Below are positions 1 to 9,119 of a DNA stretch of 64,000 bases, piece after piece. The first letter of the stretch is position 1. Each line of letters opens with the position of its first letter. Made by a program: the position numbers and the translations under genes. Under the pieces are notes generated by a model, which was not told the origin of the DNA, searched no databases, and was given only the letters and a program-made list of their open reading frames with translations. Source of the stretch: CAYPEK01 sp964409645 (GTDB taxonomy: Bacteria > UBP15 > UBA6099); assembly GCA_964409645.1 (NCBI GenBank), contig CAYPEK010000006.1:1-64000 (forward strand), given 5' to 3'.

Positions 1-133
1 CGCCGCCGAACAGCGCGTGCACGTCCACCTGCGACGCCACCACGTTCGACAGCAATTCATCCGCACCGCGCAGCACCGCCGCCGATGTCTCGTCACATGA
101 AGTCTCTATCCCAAGCGTCAGAAAATCACTCAT
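1..133 (-). CDS. tsaD: tRNA N6-threonylcarbamoyladenosine biosynthesis protein TsaD, N-terminal fragment
   Basis: Only the first 44 codons are in the window; the gene runs off the left edge. The peptide opens MSDFLTLGIETSCDETSAAV and goes on to LLSNVVASQVDVHALFGG, which is the N-terminus of the Kae1/TsaD/Gcp family (ASKHA fold, nucleotide-binding GIETSCDET loop). In bacteria TsaD works with TsaB and TsaE to transfer threonylcarbamoyl to A37 of ANN-decoding tRNAs in the cytoplasm. The ATG at 133 lies inside the end of the upstream DUF4127 gene (8 bp overlap), so the two are probably translationally coupled. The metal-binding motifs lie outside the window. Confidence 0.93.
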   Translation of the reverse strand, partial: MSDFLTLGIETSCDETSAAVLRGADELLSNVVASQVDVHALFGG

Positions 134-1640
134 CGCCCTCTTCTCCGGCGTTCATAGTCTTTATCCCGGCCCACGGCTCGATCACCGCCTCGAACAGCCG
201 CCCCCACGGGAAATACGCGTCGCGTATGACTCCGCTCTCCGTGAATGCGTAATCCTGAAGCGTTTCGCCGAACACCTTTATCCGTTTGTCCCTGAGGCGT
301 CGCCATAGGAACGATCTGAACTTCGTCGTTATCTTGAATCTCAGGTCGTGCTCCGTCTTCGCCGGGTCCGGCAGCGCCATCGGCGAATCCGTCGCCACCG
401 CGAGTTCGCCCCGCACCTGCGCCGCGTACAGACAGTCGTTGACTACGCGCTCCAACAGCAGATTCAGCAGCGCCGTTCCGCGGTACAAATTCATAGGGAA
501 CACGCCCCGCGGCTTTCTCCTTAGCGCAACCTCGGCCACAATCGTCTGCGCGATGACCGTCCCCGACGTGTTAGCCGCCGTGTTCCAGCCCGCGTATGCC
601 GCGAGGCCGAACAGCAGCCCCTCATCCGCGAGCGCACCGACAAGCGCCGGAGACGAGCCGTTGGCGTGCAGCGCATCAGCAAACCCTACCGCGCGCCCCG
701 CCGCGACGTGCTTCGCAACCGCCGCCGTCAGTTTCGCAGGCGGCGCCGGATCCGTCGTCACCGTACCGTTCACCTGATCGAGAAACCAGTCTTCCTGTTT
801 TTTCGCTATGTACGGCACGATCACCGCGTCCGCGCCGTCCGCCTTTTTCACAACTCTGCCACCCGCCGACTTTATCTGAAGTTCGAGCGTTTTTCCGTAC
901 GGTTCGGGCTCGTACTTCGGCACAATAGAACCGATCGGCGCACCCGCCGCATCGATATACACTGACGATTCCGGTGAAATCGTTCCGGCGATGTGGCGCG
1001 CCACAAGAAGCATCGAAAGCTCGTCCGCGCCCGTCTGCACCGACACGCGGCCACCACCCGATTTTCCTGCATACGCCCTCAACTTCTTTATTTCGTCGCC
1101 GTACGGATTTCCCTCGGCGGTGTCCTCCTTGCCGAGAATGAGAAAGTCGAACACTCCCTCGCCCGCCCAGCGGATCATCTTGCGGTTGATCTCAAAATTA
1201 CGCGTCCTGAGCGGCGACCCCTTCTCCGCCGCGCCCTTCATTTCGTTTTGCCATTTGGCAAATGACTCCGCGTCCGTCACCGTTCCCGCGTCGCGCAGGA
1301 TCACGTTGAACGCGTAAACCTTCATCTCCGGGAACCGCGCCTTGATCTCCCGCAGGGGCAGCAGCCCCATCAGCGCCTCCTCCGGCGAGGTGTCCGGCTT
1401 GCGCGAAGCAACCAGCCCGCCGTACGCGAGCATGTCGGCCGAGACGACGAGCGCGCCGCGCCCAAGGTGCTTGTCGAGCCACTTCCGCAGGCGCGGCCTG
1501 TCCGCCGAGCGCCGCAGGTCGCCGAGCAATTCCATCGGCGGAAGAATCAGTTCGAAGCCGCCGAGCGCGGCGAGCTGTTCCGGCATCCGCGTGTTCGGCG
1601 GCCGGCTGTCCAGCGGGATCAGTATTATGCGGTTGCTCAT
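126..1640 (-). CDS. DUF4127 family protein
   Basis: A 504-residue protein recognisable as DUF4127 from its N-terminus: IPLDSRPPN near residue 8, then ALVVSADMLAYGGLVASR around residues 62-80. The biochemical role of the family is unknown. There is no signal peptide or membrane segment, so it is probably cytoplasmic. Its ATG overlaps the lspA stop (ATGA) and its own 3' end overlaps tsaD by 8 bp, so lspA, this gene and tsaD look like one tightly coupled transcription unit. Such packing hints at a housekeeping connection, but I can infer nothing more specific. Length and codon use look normal, with no frameshift visible. Confidence 0.85.
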   Translation of the reverse strand: MSNRIILIPLDSRPPNTRMPEQLAALGGFELILPPMELLGDLRRSADRPRLRKWLDKHLGRGALVVSADMLAYGGLVASRKPDTSPEEALMGLLPLREIKARFPEMKVYAFNVILRDAGTVTDAESFAKWQNEMKGAAEKGSPLRTRNFEINRKMIRWAGEGVFDFLILGKEDTAEGNPYGDEIKKLRAYAGKSGGGRVSVQTGADELSMLLVARHIAGTISPESSVYIDAAGAPIGSIVPKYEPEPYGKTLELQIKSAGGRVVKKADGADAVIVPYIAKKQEDWFLDQVNGTVTTDPAPPAKLTAAVAKHVAAGRAVGFADALHANGSSPALVGALADEGLLFGLAAYAGWNTAANTSGTVIAQTIVAEVALRRKPRGVFPMNLYRGTALLNLLLERVVNDCLYAAQVRGELAVATDSPMALPDPAKTEHDLRFKITTKFRSFLWRRLRDKRIKVFGETLQDYAFTESGVIRDAYFPWGRLFEAVIEPWAGIKTMNAGEEGDE

Positions 1641-2131
1641 TTTTTCTTCTCTTCCGGTTTCGGGTTGCCGAACATCGTTAATGCAAACAGAGCGAACCCG
1701 GCCACGATGAAGATGTCCGCAACGTTATATGTCGGCCAGTGATATGACCTGTAATACATCTCGATGAAGTCGTACACGCCGCCGAGCCTGAAGCGGTCTA
1801 TCTGGTTTCCGAACGCGCCGCCAAGCATCATACCGAGACCCGCCGCGCTCCACATCCTGCCCTTTGTCTCTTCCTTTAAATAAAAGAACAGTATGAACAC
1901 CGCCGCCGCGATCGGCAGAAAAATCAGCCACGCCCGGATGCCCTGAAACATCCCGAACGCAACCCCCTGATTGAATGAGTTGACAATCGACAAGGCGCCG
2001 CGGATCAGCACGATCTCGCCCCCGTCATGCGCGTCCATCATCCCGCGCACCGCGAATTTCGACAACTGGTCGAGTGCGACGGCGGCCACGCATATCGCCA
2101 CCGCAAGTATCTTGTCGCCGTGCTTTTTCAT
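1637..2131 (-). CDS. lspA: Lipoprotein signal peptidase (signal peptidase II)
   Basis: A 164-residue polytopic inner-membrane aspartyl protease that cleaves prolipoprotein signal peptides before the lipidated cysteine. The two catalytic aspartates are visible: D112 in the NQIDR motif and D139 in the NVADIF motif. The conserved NQGVAFG stretch lies near residues 54-60. Four hydrophobic segments fit the family, at roughly 8-24, 66-84, 95-110 and 136-153. The stop overlaps the DUF4127 start by 4 bp (ATGA). A strong terminator separates it from the SPOR gene upstream, so it probably has its own promoter in the 2132-2236 gap, although I see no clear consensus there. Possible client lipoproteins in the window include the thioredoxin-like protein at 55.6 kb. 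Confidence 0.97.
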   Translation of the reverse strand: MKKHGDKILAVAICVAAVALDQLSKFAVRGMMDAHDGGEIVLIRGALSIVNSFNQGVAFGMFQGIRAWLIFLPIAAAVFILFFYLKEETKGRMWSAAGLGMMLGGAFGNQIDRFRLGGVYDFIEMYYRSYHWPTYNVADIFIVAGFALFALTMFGNPKPEEKKK

Positions 2132-2154
2132 CCGTGTCAGCCTCCAACCAGCCG

Positions 2155-2192
2155 TATAAACAAAAACCGCGGCTTTCTCCTGCCGCGGTTTA
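2155..2192 (-). terminator. Rho-independent terminator after the SPOR gene
   Basis: A perfect 10-bp stem (AAACCGCGGC at 2164-2173, GCCGCGGTTT at 2182-2191) with an 8-nt loop. Read on the minus strand it is followed by TTTTTGTTT. It sits between the SPOR gene stop and the lspA start and should end transcription coming from the SPOR gene. Confidence 0.88.
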
Positions 2193-2236
2193 CTTTCATT
2201 ACCGTCGAATTCATAAGCGGTTTCAACCGGCGGACC

Positions 2237-3163
2237 TTATTTCCCTATAGTCGTTTCCGCTATGTACGAATTGTATCCCTTCTCCTGCAGCTCGCCCGCG
2301 AACTTCTCCGCGTTTGCCCTGTCCTTGAACGCGCCCGCCTGCACGCGGTATCTCGTCTGGCCCTGATAGTCGTTCTGTTTTATATAAACGTCTATCTTAT
2401 ATTGATCTACGAGCATCTTCTTCATCTTCTCGGCATTCTCCCGCGATGTGAAATTGCCGAGCTGCAAAACATATACCGTGTTTTCCTTCGCCGGAGCCGT
2501 CTGTGTCTTTTCGGGCGTCTTCGGCTTTTCAGGCTCCTTCTTTTCTTCTTTTTTAACCGTCGTTGCCGGCTTCGAAGGCTCCGCTTTTACCACGGTCTTC
2601 TTTTCTTCCGCCGGCTTGGTCTCCGTCTTCGGTTTTTCCTTCACCGGCTCCTTTTCGGCCTTCTTCTCAACCGTCTTCTCGACCGTTCTTTCCACTTGTG
2701 CAGTAGTGCGAGTCTCCGATTTCGGTTCCGGTTTCTTCGCAACTGTTTTCGCCGCGTCGGGCAGCGTTTCTTCGGCCTTCTTTTCTTCCTTTTGCCGCTC
2801 CACCTTTTCTATCGTAACGCCCGTCTTTTCGGGCTCGGCCTTCTTTTCCTTTTTCGATATCGTGCCGCCGGATTCTTCTTCGGTCAGGCCCGATCCGTAA
2901 CCATCTTTGCTCCGCGATTCTCCTTCGTGTTCCTTAACAAGCGCGCCTGTTTCTTCGAGAGCGTTCGCGCTCGTCCCCGCGGACGACGTTACCTCCGTCT
3001 TTTTCCCGCCGAGTCCCGCGCTGATCCGCGGAACCACGAGTTTTGATATCAGAAGCGACGCCACGGTTACCAGAACGAGTCCGACAACGATCTTCACCCA
3101 GAAGTAGTCGCGGCCGCCTCCGCCCTGAACTTCTCCCGGTTCATTCATATCCTGTCTTGCCAT
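2237..3163 (-). CDS. Membrane-anchored SPOR-domain protein
   Basis: A 308-residue protein in three parts. A short cytoplasmic N-terminus is followed by one transmembrane helix at about 21-45. A long linker at about 55-225 is made almost entirely of Lys, Glu, Pro, Thr and Val, with many KKxE/EKxxE repeats. The C-terminal SPOR domain at about 229-308 contains YVLQLGNF and a second YRVQAGAF half-motif. SPOR domains bind denuded septal peptidoglycan, so a role in cell division or envelope maintenance (FtsN/DedD-like topology) is likely. The linker resembles the flexible periplasmic spacer of such proteins. It lies downstream of valS with a 222-bp gap and is followed by a strong terminator. Family assignment is firm; the exact role is inferred. 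Confidence 0.88.
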   Translation of the reverse strand: MARQDMNEPGEVQGGGGRDYFWVKIVVGLVLVTVASLLISKLVVPRISAGLGGKKTEVTSSAGTSANALEETGALVKEHEGESRSKDGYGSGLTEEESGGTISKKEKKAEPEKTGVTIEKVERQKEEKKAEETLPDAAKTVAKKPEPKSETRTTAQVERTVEKTVEKKAEKEPVKEKPKTETKPAEEKKTVVKAEPSKPATTVKKEEKKEPEKPKTPEKTQTAPAKENTVYVLQLGNFTSRENAEKMKKMLVDQYKIDVYIKQNDYQGQTRYRVQAGAFKDRANAEKFAGELQEKGYNSYIAETTIGK

Positions 3164-3351
3164 CAGTCATCTCCGATCACGCCTGCGGGCGCAATTCTGG
3201 AAAAATGCACGTAAATACACGTTTCCTGCTTTTATATTAATGTCCTATCAAATTATAAAAAATTTCCGGCCGATAGTCTTTAACACATCTTAATACATTC
3301 GAACAGGGGCGAACGCAATACGTCACTTTCGTAATTTTATGCTCGTGTGTA

Positions 3352-3372
3352 GGAGCACGTTGCGCGTGCCCC
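3352..3372 (-). terminator. Weak hairpin after valS, possible terminator
   Basis: GGAGCACG (3352-3359) faces CGTGCCCC (3365-3372), a stem of seven matches in eight just past the valS stop. On the minus strand it is not followed by a clean U-run (CUACACACGAGCAUAAAA), so termination is uncertain; it may instead be a short dispersed palindrome. Confidence 0.35.
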
Positions 3373-3385
3373 GTTCACATCTATA

Positions 3386-6367
3386 TCACTTCGCGGCCGT
3401 AACCGTATAGACAACCGTGAAACCGAGAAAATCGGCCGAGTGAGAAAAATCACCCGCGGGCGCGTCGCCCATGCTCATGCTTTCGATCCCGAGCGCGGCG
3501 GGCATGAACTCGCAGGCCGCCTCGAGGGTGGCCACAGCGCCGCCGCCGTCACTCGCCTTGATCGTCGCGGCCACACGCGCCTTTTGAATGCCCTTTTCCT
3601 TGATGAGCCCTTTGACCGCTTCCCTTCCGGCGACGGCATTCCGCATGAAATCCCGGAGGAAGCCGCCGTCCGCGGGCTCGGCGCCCAGAAGCTGCATCCG
3701 GTCGCGCAGCTTTTTCAGGCTGTCCTGCCACTCCGCGAGCTTCGCCTTTTCCTTCTCGACGATCGCGGGCGGCGCTTTCGCGGCGAACTTCTCGTCCGCG
3801 AGCTTGTCCTCGGACTTATTTATATCGAGAATCAACTGAATTTCTTTCTTCCTCAACCGTCCGATTTCTTCTTCCGACTTCTCCACCTCGAACGGCACGA
3901 ATATCTCCACCCCGGCGGCGAGCGCGGACATTGCCTGCGTGCCCTCCGCGAGCGGCTTGTCTATCGTCGCGCTCTCAACACCCGCGAGATCGGTCAGGAA
4001 CTCCATGCCCGCTTCGAGCGCGGCCGCCTTCTCCTTGTCGCCGTGTGTCAACAGCGTCACCGCCACCTTCTTCGACGGCGCGACCTTCAGCGCGGCGCGC
4101 ACATCGCGCACCCCGCGCACTATCTCCTGTATGAAACCGACACCATCAACCGCCTTCGCATCCGCCGCCCAGTCGAACTTCGGATATCCCGCCGTAAGGA
4201 TGGAGCCTTCCACGCCCGGAAGCACGCTCCAAATCTCTTCCGTGATGAACGGGATGAACGGGTGCAGCAGGACGAGGACGCCGCGCAGGATGTGGTGAAG
4301 GATAGTTTTCGCCGTCTCCGCCTCTCCGGCCGCGTTTTCCCGGATCGGCCGCTTCACGAGCTCGATGTACCAGTCGCAGAAATCGTGCCAGAGGAAGCTA
4401 TAGACACGTTGGACGGTCTCGTTCAGGTCATACCCGTCCATGAGTTTTCGGGAGTCCGATACAACGGTTGAGAAACGGGTCAGAATCCAGCGATCCCGGA
4501 CGCTCAACACCGCTGGATCAAGGTCTTCGAGGCGTTTCGCCGGCGCGTCCGGCGCCATCATTAGGATGAACCGCGCTGTGTTCCAGAGTTTATTGCAGAA
4601 ATTGCGGCCGATCAGGAACCGCTCCGCGGAAACGTTCACGTCCTGCCCGAGCGAGCCGACGTAGAGGAACGTGAACCGCATCGCGTCCGCGCCGTACTCC
4701 TTTATAATTTCGAGCGGGTCGATGACATTCCCGATGCTCTTCGACATCTTGCGGCCCTTTTCGTCGCGGACGAGCCCGTGGATGAACACGTCACGGAACG
4801 GGACGTCTTTCCCGAACTTCAGGCCGAAGAACATCATCCTCGCGACCCAGAAGAAAATGATGTCGAACCCGGTGACGAGCACCGAGGTCGGGTAGTAGAG
4901 TTCGAGGTCCTGCGTTTTTTTCGGCCAGCCGAGAGTCGAGAGCGGCCAGAGCGCGGAGCTGAACCAAGTGTCGAGCACGTCGTTCTGAATTTTAAAATCC
5001 GCCGATCCGCAACTCGGGCATTTGTCCGGCGTTTCGATGAAGCTGTCGCGGTGGCCGCACGCGGCGCAGTCCCACACCGGTATGCTGTGGCCCCACCAGA
5101 GCTGGCGCGAGATGCACCAATCGCGGATGTTTTCGAGCCAGTCGAGATAGATCGCCGCCCAGCGTTCCGGCACGAACCGCGTCCGGCCGTCCTTCACCGC
5201 GTCGATGGCGGGCTTCGCGAGCTCTTCCATCCTCACAAACCACTGCAAGCTCAGGTACGGCTCGACCGCGCTGCGGCAGCGCGAGCAGAAACCGACCGAA
5301 TGCGTATAAGGGACCTGTTCGATGAACAGCCCGGCGGCCTTGAGGTCTTCAACGATCTTCTTCCGCGCCTCGAACCTGTCCATCCCCGCGTAAGGTTTGT
5401 AGTCGGCGGTGATGTGGCCGTCCTCGGTGAGCATCACGAATTCCGGCAGCCCGTGCGCGCGACCGATCACGAAGTCGTTCGGGTCGTGCGCGGGCGTTAT
5501 CTTCAGCGCGCCGGAGCCGAATGTCATATCGACGTACGTGTCGGTGATGATCGGAATCTCGCGGTTGACGAGCGGCAGGATGCAGACCTTGCCGTGATAC
5601 TTCTTGTAGCGTTCGTCGTCCGGATGAATCGCAACGGCGGAGTCGCCGAGCAGCGTCTCGGGACGGGTCGTCGCGATTTCGAGCGCGTAGTCCTCGCCCT
5701 TGACCGGATACTTGATGTGATAGAAGAACGAGTCTTCGTCCGAGTATTCGACTTCGAGGTCGGAGAGCGCGCTGATGCAGCGCGGGCACCAGTTGATTAT
5801 CTTCTGATCCTGATAGATCAGGCCTTCGTCATAGAGCTGCTTGAAGGCTGTGCGCACCGCGAGCGAGCACTGCTCGTCGAGCGTGAACCGCTCGCGCGTC
5901 CAGTCAACCGCCGCGCCGATTTTTTCGAGTTGCGACTTGATGTTGTCGTGATAGACGTGCTTCCACTCCCACACGCGCTGAACGAACTTTTCGCGGCCGA
6001 GCTCGTGCCGGTTGGTGCCTTCCTCGCGCAGCCGCTTCTCTACCACGTTCTGCGTCGCGATGCCCGCGTGGTCCATCCCGGGAACCCACAGCGCGTCCCT
6101 GCCAAGCAGATGGTTGTAGCGCAGCAGCGCATCCTGCAGCGTCGTGTTCAGCGCATGCCCCATGTGGAGCGAGCCGGTTACGTTCGGCGGCGGAATTACC
6201 ATGCTGAATCTGTCGTCCGATTCGCCCGGATGCTTCGAGAATATCTTGTTCTTTTCCCAGTATTCAATCCACTTCGGCTCGTACGCCGACGGTTCGCATC
6301 TCGAACCCAGCGGAGCCTCGGTTTCCTGTTTCTTTTTTCGTTCCTTCTTATCTTCGGACACTTCCAT
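3386..6367 (-). CDS. valS: Valyl-tRNA synthetase with unusual C-terminal extension
   Basis: A 993-residue class Ia synthetase that charges tRNA-Val. The HIGH signature is PNVTGSLHMGH (HMGH at 68-71) and the KMSKS loop is KGRKMSKSIGN near residue 540. Between them are the CP1 editing domain and the DIIFFWVARM helix typical of ValRS. The usual C-terminal coiled coil is present at about 840-905. Unusually, about 95 residues follow it (from about 900: FLRDFMRN, GIQKARVAATIK), where many bacterial ValRS end soon after the coiled coil. An SD GGGAGG precedes the ATG. Only 26 bp separate it from the lon stop, so lon and valS are probably co-transcribed. Confidence 0.97.
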   Translation of the reverse strand: MEVSEDKKERKKKQETEAPLGSRCEPSAYEPKWIEYWEKNKIFSKHPGESDDRFSMVIPPPNVTGSLHMGHALNTTLQDALLRYNHLLGRDALWVPGMDHAGIATQNVVEKRLREEGTNRHELGREKFVQRVWEWKHVYHDNIKSQLEKIGAAVDWTRERFTLDEQCSLAVRTAFKQLYDEGLIYQDQKIINWCPRCISALSDLEVEYSDEDSFFYHIKYPVKGEDYALEIATTRPETLLGDSAVAIHPDDERYKKYHGKVCILPLVNREIPIITDTYVDMTFGSGALKITPAHDPNDFVIGRAHGLPEFVMLTEDGHITADYKPYAGMDRFEARKKIVEDLKAAGLFIEQVPYTHSVGFCSRCRSAVEPYLSLQWFVRMEELAKPAIDAVKDGRTRFVPERWAAIYLDWLENIRDWCISRQLWWGHSIPVWDCAACGHRDSFIETPDKCPSCGSADFKIQNDVLDTWFSSALWPLSTLGWPKKTQDLELYYPTSVLVTGFDIIFFWVARMMFFGLKFGKDVPFRDVFIHGLVRDEKGRKMSKSIGNVIDPLEIIKEYGADAMRFTFLYVGSLGQDVNVSAERFLIGRNFCNKLWNTARFILMMAPDAPAKRLEDLDPAVLSVRDRWILTRFSTVVSDSRKLMDGYDLNETVQRVYSFLWHDFCDWYIELVKRPIRENAAGEAETAKTILHHILRGVLVLLHPFIPFITEEIWSVLPGVEGSILTAGYPKFDWAADAKAVDGVGFIQEIVRGVRDVRAALKVAPSKKVAVTLLTHGDKEKAAALEAGMEFLTDLAGVESATIDKPLAEGTQAMSALAAGVEIFVPFEVEKSEEEIGRLRKKEIQLILDINKSEDKLADEKFAAKAPPAIVEKEKAKLAEWQDSLKKLRDRMQLLGAEPADGGFLRDFMRNAVAGREAVKGLIKEKGIQKARVAATIKASDGGGAVATLEAACEFMPAALGIESMSMGDAPAGDFSHSADFLGFTVVYTVTAAK

Positions 6368-6393
6368 TCGCCTCCCTCGGATGCTTTCGTAAG

Positions 6394-8880
6394 TTATTTC
6401 TTTTTTCTGACCGATTTCTTTTTAGCAACAGCCGCGGCGCCGGAAGCCGCGGGTTCTTTCCCGTTGCCCAGCGCCACTTTCAACACCTCATCCGCCATAG
6501 TGACGAAAATAACCTTGAGGTCCCTTCTCACGTTCGGCTGTATCTCGTCGTAATCCTTTTCGTTTTCCGCGGGCAGCACCACAGTCGTGATCCCAGCCCG
6601 GTGCGCCGCCAGCACCTTTTCCTTGATGCCGCCCACAGGCAGCACCTTCCCGCGCAGCGTGATCTCACCCGTCATAGCGACGTCGCGGGCCACCGGCGTC
6701 TTGCTGAGCGCGGACACGAGCGCCGTCGTCAGCGCCACACCGGCCGACGGGCCGTCCTTCGGGATCGCGCCCTCCGGCACGTGCAGGTGGATGTCCGTCT
6801 TCTGGAAGAAATCCTTCTGCAGCTTCATCTCGTCCGCGTGCGCGCGCGCGTAACTCAGCGCCGCCTGCGCCGACTCCTTCATCACATCGCCGAGCAGCCC
6901 GGTGAGGATCAGGTTGCCCTTGCCGGGCATGAGCGTCGCCTCGATGTTCAGCACCTCGCCGCCGGCCGACGTCCACGCCATCCCGGTCGCGAGCCCGACC
7001 TCGTTCTTCTCGCCGATGCGGCCGTACCTGTACTTCGGCGGCCCGAGATACTTTATCAGGTTCTTGCGCGTTATCGTCGCGCAGAGCATTTCGTCCTTGC
7101 CGTTCTTCCGTTTTTTGCCGTTCTTCGCGGCCTTCCCGCTCCCGACCGCCTTCTGTTGCTCTTCAACAACACACGTCGCATGCTTGCGGCAGAGATGCGC
7201 GATCTCGCGTTCGAGGTTGCGCACGCCCGACTCGCGCGTGTACCGCCGGATGATCTCGAGCAGCACGCCGTCCGAGATCTTTATAGACTCCGGAGTGAGG
7301 CCGTGCTTCTCGATCTGCTTCGGCATCAGGTGTATCTTCGCTATGTTCAGCTTCTCGGTTTCGGTGTAGCTGGTCATCTGGATCAGCTCCATCCTGTCGA
7401 GCAGCGGCGGCGGGATCGGCGTCGCCATGTTCGCCGTGCATATAAACATCACGTTCGAGAGGTCGTAAGAGATTTCGAGATAGTGATCTACGAACTCGTG
7501 GTTGATTTCCGGGTCGAGCACTTCGAGCAGCGCCGCCGAGGGGTCGCCGCGGAAATCCGTGCTCATCTTGTCCACCTCGTCGAGCAGGAACACCGGATTC
7601 GTCGTCGCGGCGCGTTTCATCTGCTGGAGAATGCGGCCGGGCATCGAGCCGATGTACGTCCTGCGGTGGCCGCGGATTTCCGCCTCGTCGCGCACGCCGC
7701 CGAGCGACGCGCGGATGTACTTGCGGTCCAGCGCCCGCGCGATCGACTTCCCGAGAGACGTCTTGCCCGTCCCCGGAGGCCCCACGAGACACAGTATCAC
7801 GCCCTGCGGCTTTTCGCCGCGCAGCTTTCGCACCGCAAGGTACTCCACGATGCGCTCCTTCACCTTCTCAAGCCCGTAGTGGTCCTCGTCGAGCACCTGC
7901 TTCACGCGCGCGATTTCGAGGTTTTCCTTCGTGTTTTTCACCCACGGTAGATCGAGAATCCAATCTATGTAGTTGCGGACGACAACCGCCTCGGCCGAGC
8001 CGGGCGGCATCTTGCTGAGCCGTTTCATCTCCGCCTCGATCTTTTCCTTCGCGTGCTCGGGCAGTTTCGCCTTTTTCAGGCGCGCACGGATTTCCTGAAG
8101 CTCCTCGTTTTTCTCCTCGGCGTCCCCGAGTTCCTTGTGGATCGCCTTGAGCTGCTCCTTGAGATAGTATTCCTTCTGCGTCTGCTCGATCTGCCGCTTA
8201 ACCTGCGATTGAATGCGTTTCTGAATGTCAAGTATTTCCAGTTCCTGATCGAGGATGGAAGATAGCTCGATCAGGCGGTCGCGCGACTGGAACGCCTCAA
8301 TGATTTTTTGCTTAGTGTCAACTTTAAGGACAAGCTGCGACGCGATCAGGTCGGCCAGCCGGCCGGGCTCCTCCACCGTCGTCGCCGTCGTGTAGGACTC
8401 CGGCGGCAGGTTCCGCGTCATCCTCACATACTTGTCGAACTTGCCGAGCACCTCGCGCATCAGCGCCTCGGTCTCGACGTCCTTGCGCTCGTCCTCGTCG
8501 AACCGCTCCACGCGCACCACGAAATACTCGTCCTCGACGAGATATTCGAGAATCTTCACCCTGTTCGTGCCCTCGATCAGCACCTTGATCGTGCCGTCCG
8601 GCAGCTTGATGATGTTCAGCACCTCGCAGAGAGTGCCGACGTCGAAAAGATCGGCCTGCTCCGGGTCCTCGATCGCGGGGTGTTTCTGCGCCGTGACAAT
8701 GATCTTGCGGTCGTCCATCATCGCCTCTTCGAGGCCCTTGATTGACTTCGAGCGGCCTATGAAGAGCGGCACTATCATGTGCGGAAAAATCACGATATCC
8801 CGCAGCGGGACAAGCGGATAATTGAGCACGTTTGAAGGTATTTCAACCTGTTCGTCTTTCATCGGATCAATTTTCGCCAC
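6394..8880 (-). CDS. lon: ATP-dependent protease La (Lon)
   Basis: An 828-residue cytoplasmic AAA+ serine protease that degrades misfolded and regulatory proteins. The N-terminal substrate-binding LON domain (about 18-210) is followed by a coiled-coil linker, then the AAA+ module with Walker A GPPGTGKT and Walker B FLLDEVDKM. The C-terminal Ser-Lys protease domain carries the catalytic serine in PKDGPSAGVAL. The last 25 residues are Ala/Lys rich. The start codon is GTG at 8880, chosen because a strong SD (GAGGTGAT) sits about 6 nt upstream. A plausible housekeeping promoter lies just upstream; no HrcA (CIRCE) operator is visible. It is followed closely by valS. Confidence 0.97.
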   Translation of the reverse strand: MAKIDPMKDEQVEIPSNVLNYPLVPLRDIVIFPHMIVPLFIGRSKSIKGLEEAMMDDRKIIVTAQKHPAIEDPEQADLFDVGTLCEVLNIIKLPDGTIKVLIEGTNRVKILEYLVEDEYFVVRVERFDEDERKDVETEALMREVLGKFDKYVRMTRNLPPESYTTATTVEEPGRLADLIASQLVLKVDTKQKIIEAFQSRDRLIELSSILDQELEILDIQKRIQSQVKRQIEQTQKEYYLKEQLKAIHKELGDAEEKNEELQEIRARLKKAKLPEHAKEKIEAEMKRLSKMPPGSAEAVVVRNYIDWILDLPWVKNTKENLEIARVKQVLDEDHYGLEKVKERIVEYLAVRKLRGEKPQGVILCLVGPPGTGKTSLGKSIARALDRKYIRASLGGVRDEAEIRGHRRTYIGSMPGRILQQMKRAATTNPVFLLDEVDKMSTDFRGDPSAALLEVLDPEINHEFVDHYLEISYDLSNVMFICTANMATPIPPPLLDRMELIQMTSYTETEKLNIAKIHLMPKQIEKHGLTPESIKISDGVLLEIIRRYTRESGVRNLEREIAHLCRKHATCVVEEQQKAVGSGKAAKNGKKRKNGKDEMLCATITRKNLIKYLGPPKYRYGRIGEKNEVGLATGMAWTSAGGEVLNIEATLMPGKGNLILTGLLGDVMKESAQAALSYARAHADEMKLQKDFFQKTDIHLHVPEGAIPKDGPSAGVALTTALVSALSKTPVARDVAMTGEITLRGKVLPVGGIKEKVLAAHRAGITTVVLPAENEKDYDEIQPNVRRDLKVIFVTMADEVLKVALGNGKEPAASGAAAVAKKKSVRKKK

Positions 8881-8902
8881 AGTAGTATCACCTCAAGACG
8901 TT

Positions 8903-8931
8903 AATATACCTTAATATAATGTATGATACAA
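8903..8931 (-). promoter_or_regulatory. Predicted housekeeping promoter of lon
   Basis: On the minus strand a -35 TTGTAT (926-931 of the 8.9-kb stretch) and a -10 TATATT (903-908) are separated by exactly 17 bp, about 20 bp upstream of the lon SD. The surrounding DNA is AT-rich. Prediction by eye only. Confidence 0.55.
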
Positions 8932-9064
8932 CTTTCGGGCGGAAAAACACGTTTTTTTCACGTATCGGGCGTTCTGAAGCGCACATCCGGGCCTTTTCCG
9001 CCCGCATGAGGCCTAAAACAGCCCCTGTTTATTGTTTTAACACCACTAATCTCAATTATGGCGG

Positions 9065-9095
9065 TAAATAAAAAAGCGGCTTACGCCGCTTTTGT
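9065..9095 (-). terminator. Rho-independent terminator after clpX
   Basis: A perfect 9-bp stem (AAAAGCGGC at 9072-9080 with GCCGCTTTT at 9085-9093) and a 4-nt loop. On the minus strand the stem is followed by TTTTTTATTT. It closes the tig-clpP-clpX transcription unit. Confidence 0.9.
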
Positions 9096-9119
9096 TTGCT
9101 TTGTTGAGACCGTTTCGGG

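Noticed and set aside
2027..3046. 339-codon plus-strand frame opposite the SPOR gene and lspA
   Set aside because: Its Arg/Leu/Phe repeats are simply the complement of Lys/Glu-rich codons in the SPOR linker; it also runs through a terminator.
4778..6553. 591-codon plus-strand open frame opposite valS
   Set aside because: Arg/Val/Glu-rich shadow of the valS codons in high-GC DNA; valS has complete family motifs on the other strand.
6601..7950. 449-codon plus-strand frame opposite lon
   Set aside because: Composition of an antisense shadow and no domain; lon is unambiguous.
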